Shown: in pieces, positions 58,583 through 64,000 of the stretch
Layout: every line of letters starts with the position of its first letter
How positions within the stretch are numbered: the stretch's first letter is position 1
Assembly: GCF_902826555.1 (NCBI RefSeq)
Contig: NZ_CADEFI010000002.1
Location: 122,335-186,334, forward strand
Length of the DNA stretch: 64,000 bases
DNA from: an uncultured Hyphomicrobium sp.
Lineage (GTDB): Bacteria > Pseudomonadota > Alphaproteobacteria > Rhizobiales > Hyphomicrobiaceae
Direction: 5' to 3'
The notes under the pieces: model-generated
The model's database searches: none
Seen by the model: the letters and a program-made list of their open reading frames with translations, nothing else
What the model was told of the DNA's origin: nothing
Made by a program: the position numbers and the translations under genes

Positions 58583-60592
58583 TCAGAATCCGCCGAACAG
58601 ATTGTTGAAGAAGGTATCGAGCGTGTTTCCGCCGGCATACTCGCGCTTCTCGTAGCGCACCGGCGCCAGGTGGTCGGGTCCGACGGCGATGGCGTCGAAA
58701 CGCCCCTGCAGCGCCAGCACCACGCGCTCCTCGTGCCCGTACACGTCCTTGAAGCGCAGCGGCTGGCCCGCGTCGTCGATGCGCTCGGTGAAGTAGGCGA
58801 CGTGAACCGGGATTTTCGATTGCAGTGGCACCGGCGTCTCGACCGCCGGGCCGTCCGCGATCTCGGCCACCTGCTCCGGCGTCCAGCCTTTGTCGGCCGC
58901 CAGCACGAGCTCGGCGAGCCGCGCCGGGTTGCGCACCCGCATGCAGCCATGGCTGAACGGGCGGCTCGGCTTGTCGAACAGGTTCTTGGTCGGCGTATCG
59001 TGCATGTAGACGATATGCTTGTTGTGGAACGTGAACTTGAATTTTCCGAGCACGTTGGCCGGCCCCGGCGGCTGCTGCACATCGAACTGGCGGATGTCCG
59101 CGCTGCTCCAGTCGATGTAGTAGGGATCGACCGGCTTGCCGTTTCGCGTCATGCGCAACCCCTGCTTCTCGAAGTAGGTGCCGCCACGCGCAAGGCTCGG
59201 ATAGAGCTCGCGCACCTTGATCGAGTCCGGAACGTTCCAGCGCGGGTGGAACGTCACCATGTCCATGTCCGCCGAAAAAGTCGGTGTCTGTTTGTCGACG
59301 AGGCCGCTGATGATGCGCTCCTCGTGCACCACCTTGCCGTCATGCACGAACTGGAACGTGAACTCGGGCAGATTGACCCACACGTGCGTGGCTCCGAGAT
59401 CGTCCGGAATCCAGCGCCACATCTCCATATTGGCGCGCACCTTCTCCGGGCTCGGCGTGTCGATATCGTTCAGCGCGGCCCGCGTTCCGCCGCCGACATG
59501 GCCGTCGGCTGCCAGGCCGTTTTCGGTCTGGAACGCCTTCACGGCGTCGACGAGCGCCGGGTCGTAGAGGTTTGTGTCCGCCGGGGCTTCCGCCGTGCCG
59601 GCAGGCGTCGGCACCTCGAGCCGCTGGCGCAGGAGCGCCACGTGCGCGTGCTTCATGCCGGGCGACAGCACGGGCCCGTTCGGCAGCCGCACGATCTCGG
59701 CGGCTTGCCCTTGAGACTTGAGCAGCGCCAGGTAGTGTTGGCGCAGCTTCTCGAACTGCGGATGCTTGGAGTGGAAGCCGCGCAGCGTGGCGTCCGGCGG
59801 CGAGGAGGCCGCAAGCTGGTCGAGCACGACCTTCGGATCGAGAAGCTGCGGCTTGCGGTCGAGATAGGACGAGAGCTGCTTGGCGGGATCCTCGATGCGT
59901 CCGCCACGGGCGTGCCGCGCATAGGTGAGCGCGGCAATCGAAAGCTTGAGCTCGGCATCTGCGGCTTGCGGTTCGGACAGCGTGCCGCCCGCCTCCGGTA
60001 ACACGAACGCAGAAGCGTCGAGCCCCCAGTCGCCGGCCTTCTTGATCTCCGCGATGGCGAGCACCGCGCGATCGTTGAGCGCGCCATCGGCCACCCAGAG
60101 CGGGGCGTCGGAGCGGCTGAGATAGAACGCCTTGAGAGCGGCCACGTCGGCAAGCTCCGCCTCCGTGACGGCATTGGATTGCGTTTCGAGGCTGGCGCGG
60201 ACGAGGGCTCCGAGCTGCGGTTTGGCCGGCGGTTGCGGGGCTGCCGCCTCCATAGCAGCCGGGGGCGTTGCGGGGACGGGTTGTTGAACGGCGGGCGTCG
60301 GAGCAGCCGTTGGCGCTGGTGCCGGCGTTTGGGTCGCCGCGGCGGGTGACGCCGGCGGTGTCGGCGTCGCGACGGCTGCCGGAGGCTGCGCCGCCGGAGG
60401 AGCGGGAGACGTGACCGCAGGCGTGGCGGGCTGTGCGGCGGGAGCTGCGGCGGCGGGGTCAGCGACAACGGGGGCTGTCGGCGGCTGGGCCGCAGGCGCC
60501 GCGGTCGGATCGGCGCGGCCGGCGGCAGAAGTGAGGGCTGCGACGAGCACGAAGGCGCCCGTCGACGCGGCAACCCGGAAAGCGTGACGCAT
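58583..60592 (-). CDS. L,D-transpeptidase (YcbB/LdtD-like)
   Basis: Forms 3-3 crosslinks in peptidoglycan with a catalytic cysteine. The 669-residue protein has a signal peptide, a long Pro/Ala-rich disordered linker (about residues 30-125), a scaffold region with a peptidoglycan-binding domain (around DAVKAFQTENGLAADGHVG), and the YkuD domain with HDTPTKNLF and SHGCMRV (catalytic Cys550). The ATG at 60592 follows GGGGGAC. It and the DUF882 gene are neighbours in the same orientation. Confidence 0.92.
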   Translation of the reverse strand: MRHAFRVAASTGAFVLVAALTSAAGRADPTAAPAAQPPTAPVVADPAAAAPAAQPATPAVTSPAPPAAQPPAAVATPTPPASPAAATQTPAPAPTAAPTPAVQQPVPATPPAAMEAAAPQPPAKPQLGALVRASLETQSNAVTEAELADVAALKAFYLSRSDAPLWVADGALNDRAVLAIAEIKKAGDWGLDASAFVLPEAGGTLSEPQAADAELKLSIAALTYARHARGGRIEDPAKQLSSYLDRKPQLLDPKVVLDQLAASSPPDATLRGFHSKHPQFEKLRQHYLALLKSQGQAAEIVRLPNGPVLSPGMKHAHVALLRQRLEVPTPAGTAEAPADTNLYDPALVDAVKAFQTENGLAADGHVGGGTRAALNDIDTPSPEKVRANMEMWRWIPDDLGATHVWVNLPEFTFQFVHDGKVVHEERIISGLVDKQTPTFSADMDMVTFHPRWNVPDSIKVRELYPSLARGGTYFEKQGLRMTRNGKPVDPYYIDWSSADIRQFDVQQPPGPANVLGKFKFTFHNKHIVYMHDTPTKNLFDKPSRPFSHGCMRVRNPARLAELVLAADKGWTPEQVAEIADGPAVETPVPLQSKIPVHVAYFTERIDDAGQPLRFKDVYGHEERVVLALQGRFDAIAVGPDHLAPVRYEKREYAGGNTLDTFFNNLFGGF

Positions 60593-60785
60593 GACAGTCC
60601 CCCACGACAAGAGCCGAGGCGCACGCTAGCCGAGCATCTGCTGAATGAGAAGCGACGAACGCCTTTGACGTTCAGATGACAGGAAAATCACGGCCAACTG
60701 TTGTCCAAATGCGAGCGGCCTGGTGCGGAGCCTCCGTCATAGCGGACGGAGGCTCCGGGGGGGCGCGCGGGACAACCTAGGTAGC

Positions 60786-62291
60786 TCAGTTTACGCGCGG
60801 CTCGAGGCCGTACTCCTGCATCTTCCGGTAGAGTGTCGAGCGGCCGATCTTGAGGCGCTTGGCGACCTCGGTCATGTGGCCGCGATAGCGGCCGAGCGCG
60901 AGGCGGATCATGTCGGCCTCGATATCTTCGAGCGCGCGGATCTCGCCGCTCTCGGTCACGGCCGGAATGCCGAGTGCCGACGAGCCCGACGAGGGACGCA
61001 CTTCAACTGTCTGCGGAACGGTGTCCTCGGCGCCGATAAGGGCAGGGCCCGTGTAGGCGCCCGGCTTTTGCAGCCCCACCGGCAACGGCGGAACCTCGGC
61101 CGCAAACCCCTCGACGTGGCTCGCGATCTGCGGGAATTCGGCGACCGAAAGCTCGGAGCCGTCCGCCAGCACCACGGCGCGGAACACCGCATTCTCGAGC
61201 TGGCGAACATTGCCCGGCCAGTCATAGGCCATCAGCAGCCGCATGGCCTCGTCCGTGAAGCCACTGAGGCGCTTGCCTTCCTCTGCGCAGAAGCGTGCAA
61301 GGAAATGCTGAGCCAGCTCCGGGACGTCCTCGCTACGCTCGCGCAGCGGCGGCACCCAGACCGGGAACACGTTGAGGCGGTAGTAGAGGTCCTCGCGGAA
61401 GCGCCCTTCTTTGACGAGCTGGATCATGTCGCGATTGGTGGCCGAGATGAGCCGGAAGTTGACCTTCACCGGCTTCTTCGCGCCGACGGGATCGATCTCG
61501 CCTTCCTGCAGGGCGCGCAGCAGCTTCACCTGGGCGTCGAGCGGAAGCTCTCCGATCTCGTCGAGGAACAGCGTGCCGCCGTCGGCCTCCTGGAACTTGC
61601 CGACACGGCGGTCCATGGCGCCGGTGAACGAGCCCTTCTCGTGTCCGAACAGCGTGCTCTCCACGAGATTTTCCGGGATGGCGCCGCAGTTGACGGTGAT
61701 GAACGGACGTCCCGCCCGCTCGCTCTCGCCCTGAATGGCGCGCGCAATCAGCTCTTTGCCGACGCCGCTCTCGCCTTCGATGAGCACCGGGATGTTGGAG
61801 GCGGCGGCCCGCTTGCCGAGCGCGATCACGCGCTGCATGCCTTCGCCGCGCACGATGAGATCGTCGAAGGTGAGCGTCCCTTCGGCTCTCTTTTTGATGC
61901 GCAGGATCTCTTCCGACAGCGCCTCGATCTTCATGGCGCTCTTCATCGACACTTCGAGCCGCTCGGGAGACGCAGGCTTTACGACGAAATCGACGGCGCC
62001 GAGGCGGATGGCACCGATCGCCGCGTCGATCGACCCGTTGGCGGTGAGCACAATGACGGGCGGAGCGGCTTTGCCCTTGAGGCGCTCGAGAACCGCCATG
62101 CCGCCGATGCCCGGCATGACGAGGTCGAGAAGTACGAGCGAGATGTCGCCGCGGTCGGCCCCTTCGAGCACTTCGAGGGCCTGCTCGCCGGAGATCGTGG
62201 AGCGGGTATCGAACCCGAACCGCTTGACGGTCTCTTCGAGAATGCGGCGCTGAGCTGGATCGTCATCGACGATAAGGACACGCTTTGCCAT
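60786..62291 (-). CDS. Sigma-54-dependent response regulator (NtrC-like)
   Basis: A 501-residue regulator with three domains. The receiver has Asp56 in LVLLDLVMP. The AAA+ domain has Walker A GESGVGKE (residues 173-180), the sigma-54 contact loop GSFTGA (residues 220-225) and a Walker [10 protein letters not shown]. The C-terminal Fis-type helix-turn-helix has [21 protein letters not shown]. No sensor kinase gene is next to it, so the signal is unknown. The ATG at 62291 begins the receiver domain; the frame extends upstream without similarity. Confidence 0.92.
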   Translation of the reverse strand: MAKRVLIVDDDPAQRRILEETVKRFGFDTRSTISGEQALEVLEGADRGDISLVLLDLVMPGIGGMAVLERLKGKAAPPVIVLTANGSIDAAIGAIRLGAVDFVVKPASPERLEVSMKSAMKIEALSEEILRIKKRAEGTLTFDDLIVRGEGMQRVIALGKRAAASNIPVLIEGESGVGKELIARAIQGESERAGRPFITVNCGAIPENLVESTLFGHEKGSFTGAMDRRVGKFQEADGGTLFLDEIGELPLDAQVKLLRALQEGEIDPVGAKKPVKVNFRLISATNRDMIQLVKEGRFREDLYYRLNVFPVWVPPLRERSEDVPELAQHFLARFCAEEGKRLSGFTDEAMRLLMAYDWPGNVRQLENAVFRAVVLADGSELSVAEFPQIASHVEGFAAEVPPLPVGLQKPGAYTGPALIGAEDTVPQTVEVRPSSGSSALGIPAVTESGEIRALEDIEADMIRLALGRYRGHMTEVAKRLKIGRSTLYRKMQEYGLEPRVN

Positions 62292-62566
62292 GGTCACTCG
62301 TACACAACACGAACTGGAATATTGCCCGGCCGTTGGACGGGCTGCGCTCTCTCGAAACGCAGGGGCGACCGGCAACTCGACAGAGGTCAGACTGCCGCAC
62401 AAGGGTAAACAAGCTGTTGCGAATATACCCACCTTGATCCTTTTTTGGTCACTGCCGCCGGCGCCGGCGCGCTCGCGGACCGGCCGACAGCCACCGATGC
62501 GGGCTTGAACTCGGCGTCGGGAATCCGCAGATTAAGACTTCATTTCCCCGATGACTGGAGCCACTG

Positions 62567-64000
62567 ATGACGCCGATCTCGCGCGCACCTTTCGTTTCGC
62601 ACCTCACCTGGGCGAGCACACAGAGCGGAGCCACGGCCGCCGCGGCGAGCGATGCACCGGATCTCGGCCAGATCCCCGAGTGGGACCTTTCCGATCTCTA
62701 TCGCGGCACCGACGATCCCGCTGTCGCGCGTGATATCGAGCGGTCCACTGCCGAGGCCCGCCGCATCAAGGAGAGCTATCAGGGCAAGCTCGCAGGCCTG
62801 GCATCCGACGGTCCGGCCCTCGCCGAGGCCATCGCCGCCTACGAGCAACTTTCGGATCTGATGGGCAAGCTCGGCTCATACGCCGGCCTTCTCTATGCGG
62901 CCAATCAAGCCGACCCCGCTCGCGCGAAATTCTACGGCGACATGTCCGAGAAGCTGACCAGGATCTCGACCGACCTCATCTTTTTCGAGCTCGAGCTCAA
63001 TCAGATCGACGAGGCGGCGCTCGCAAGCGCGATCAAGGCTCCGGCACTCGCCAAGTACAGGCCCTGGCTCGAGGACCTGCGCAAGGAGAAGCCGTTCCAG
63101 CTCGAGGAGAAGCTCGAGCAGCTGTTTACCGAAAAGGGCCAGACCGGGCGTGGCGCTTTCGGCCGCCTCTTCAGCGAGACCATGACCGGCCTGCGCTTCA
63201 ACGTCGACGGCGAGCCCGCCCCGCTCGCGCTTGAAGCCACGTTGAACTTGCTCTCCGACCCCGCCGAGCCGCGCCGCCACGCCGCCGCTGAAGCGCTGGC
63301 GAAAGTGTTCAAGGACAACATTCGCCTTTTCACGCTCATCACCAACACGCTGGCCAAGGACAAGGAGATCTCCGACCGCTGGCGTGGCTTCAAGGATGTG
63401 GCCGACAGCCGTCATCTCGCCAATCGCGTCGAGGCGCCCGTGGTCGACGCGCTCGTTTCGAGCGTGCGCGAGGCCTATCCGCGTCTCTCGCACCGCTACT
63501 ACGCCATGAAGGCCAAGTGGCTCGGCATGGAGACGCTCTCGCACTGGGACCGCAACGCGCCGCTCCCCGACAAGCCCGAGCAGGTTTTCACCTGGCCTGA
63601 GGCGGAGAGCATCGTGCTCAAGGCTTACGGCGCCTTTGCGCCCGACATGGCGGGCATCGCCAAGCAATTCTTCGACAAGCGCTGGATCGACGCCCCGCTC
63701 CGCGAGGGCAAGACGCAAGGGGCGTTCTCTGCGGCCACCGTGCCCTCCGTGCATCCCTATGTGCTGATGAACTATCAGGGCAAGCCGCGGGATGTGATGA
63801 CGCTCGCCCATGAGTTGGGCCACGGCGTGCATCAGATGCTGGCCCGCGACCAGGGCCCGCTGTTAGCGCCGACCCCGCTGACGCTTGCCGAGACGGCGTC
63901 CGTCTTCGGCGAGATGCTGACCTTCCGCGCGCTCCTTTCCGAGACGACGAGCCCGCGCGAGAAGAAGGCCATGATCGCCGGCAAGGTCGAGGACATGCTG
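62567..64000 (+). CDS. M3 family oligoendopeptidase (partial, 3' end outside window)
   Basis: A zinc peptidase that degrades small peptides. The frame runs without a stop from the ATG at 62567 to the window edge (478 codons). It starts with the ATG after GGAG, has the typical N-terminal WDLSDLYRG region, helical PepF-type sequence, and the catalytic zinc motif HELGH (His415, Glu416, His419) followed by GVHQM. The gene is cut off at the right edge, so the final zinc ligand and full length are not seen. Confidence 0.9.
   Translation, partial: MTPISRAPFVSHLTWASTQSGATAAAASDAPDLGQIPEWDLSDLYRGTDDPAVARDIERSTAEARRIKESYQGKLAGLASDGPALAEAIAAYEQLSDLMGKLGSYAGLLYAANQADPARAKFYGDMSEKLTRISTDLIFFELELNQIDEAALASAIKAPALAKYRPWLEDLRKEKPFQLEEKLEQLFTEKGQTGRGAFGRLFSETMTGLRFNVDGEPAPLALEATLNLLSDPAEPRRHAAAEALAKVFKDNIRLFTLITNTLAKDKEISDRWRGFKDVADSRHLANRVEAPVVDALVSSVREAYPRLSHRYYAMKAKWLGMETLSHWDRNAPLPDKPEQVFTWPEAESIVLKAYGAFAPDMAGIAKQFFDKRWIDAPLREGKTQGAFSAATVPSVHPYVLMNYQGKPRDVMTLAHELGHGVHQMLARDQGPLLAPTPLTLAETASVFGEMLTFRALLSETTSPREKKAMIAGKVEDML

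Noticed and set aside
60723-62408. 561-codon plus-strand frame opposite the sigma-54 regulator
   Set aside because: Shadow frame; the minus-strand gene has complete domains and motifs.

Overview
The window reads as chromosomal core DNA from a high-GC alphaproteobacterium of the order Hyphomicrobiales, probably Hyphomicrobium or a close relative. Three things support this: the gene order rpoZ, rsh, pdxJ, acpS, lepB, rnc, era, recO; the alphaproteobacterial regulators CpdR and GapR; and the cysteine-free form of bL36. The genus is inferred, the order is fairly secure. I see no prophage, insertion sequence, CRISPR array or rRNA.

Layout. 1-6.5 kb: a 56-bp tandem repeat at the left edge, a TauE/SafE exporter, a two-subunit sodium:solute symporter, an alpha/beta hydrolase and an Slt-type lytic transglycosylase. 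6.8-11.3 kb: dapA, smpB, two tandem PrxQ-like genes (the second without cysteines), a DUF3775 protein, a family-5 uracil-DNA glycosylase and a NYN-domain protein. 11.7-23.3 kb: rpoZ, rsh and the pdxJ-acpS-lepB-rnc-era-recO group, a CAP-domain protein, parC and a secreted protein. 23.3-36 kb: a leucyl/arginyl-tRNA-protein transferase, a RimK-like ligase, a DMSP-lyase-like cupin, a di-haem peroxidase, small secreted proteins, a MotA-like/OmpA-like pair, galU, an MltB-type transglycosylase, a DUF459 protein whose SGNH catalytic residues are replaced, and hpf. 36-43.4 kb: gltD, gltB and a small heat-shock gene with a heat-shock promoter and a thermometer-like leader. 43.6-48.2 kb: a secreted protein, a hydrolase, hisN, three tandem copies of a small-RNA gene, an N-formylglutamate amidohydrolase and cpdR. 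48.7-64 kb: tRNA-Val, rpmJ, a TPR protein, a homocysteine S-methyltransferase with a divergent TetR gene, pyk-DUF1036, a second N-formylglutamate amidohydrolase with DUF1244 and gapR, oxyR, two cell-wall proteins (DUF882 and L,D-transpeptidase), a sigma-54 response regulator and the 5' part of an M3 oligopeptidase.

Themes. Several genes act on the cell wall (Slt, MltB, DUF882, L,D-transpeptidase, MotA/OmpA-like pair). Others govern stringent, heat and oxidative stress (rsh, hpf, hsp20, oxyR, peroxiredoxins), cell-cycle proteolysis and chromosome structure (cpdR, gapR, parC) and nitrogen assimilation (gltBD). The most interesting signals are non-coding: three suhB/cuckoo-type small RNAs beside an inositol-monophosphatase-family gene, an RpoH promoter plus ROSE-like thermometer on hsp20, a structured hpf leader, and a hairpin upstream of oxyR that could end a divergent small RNA. 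All start sites, structures and functions come from reading the sequence; no alignment or folding program was run.
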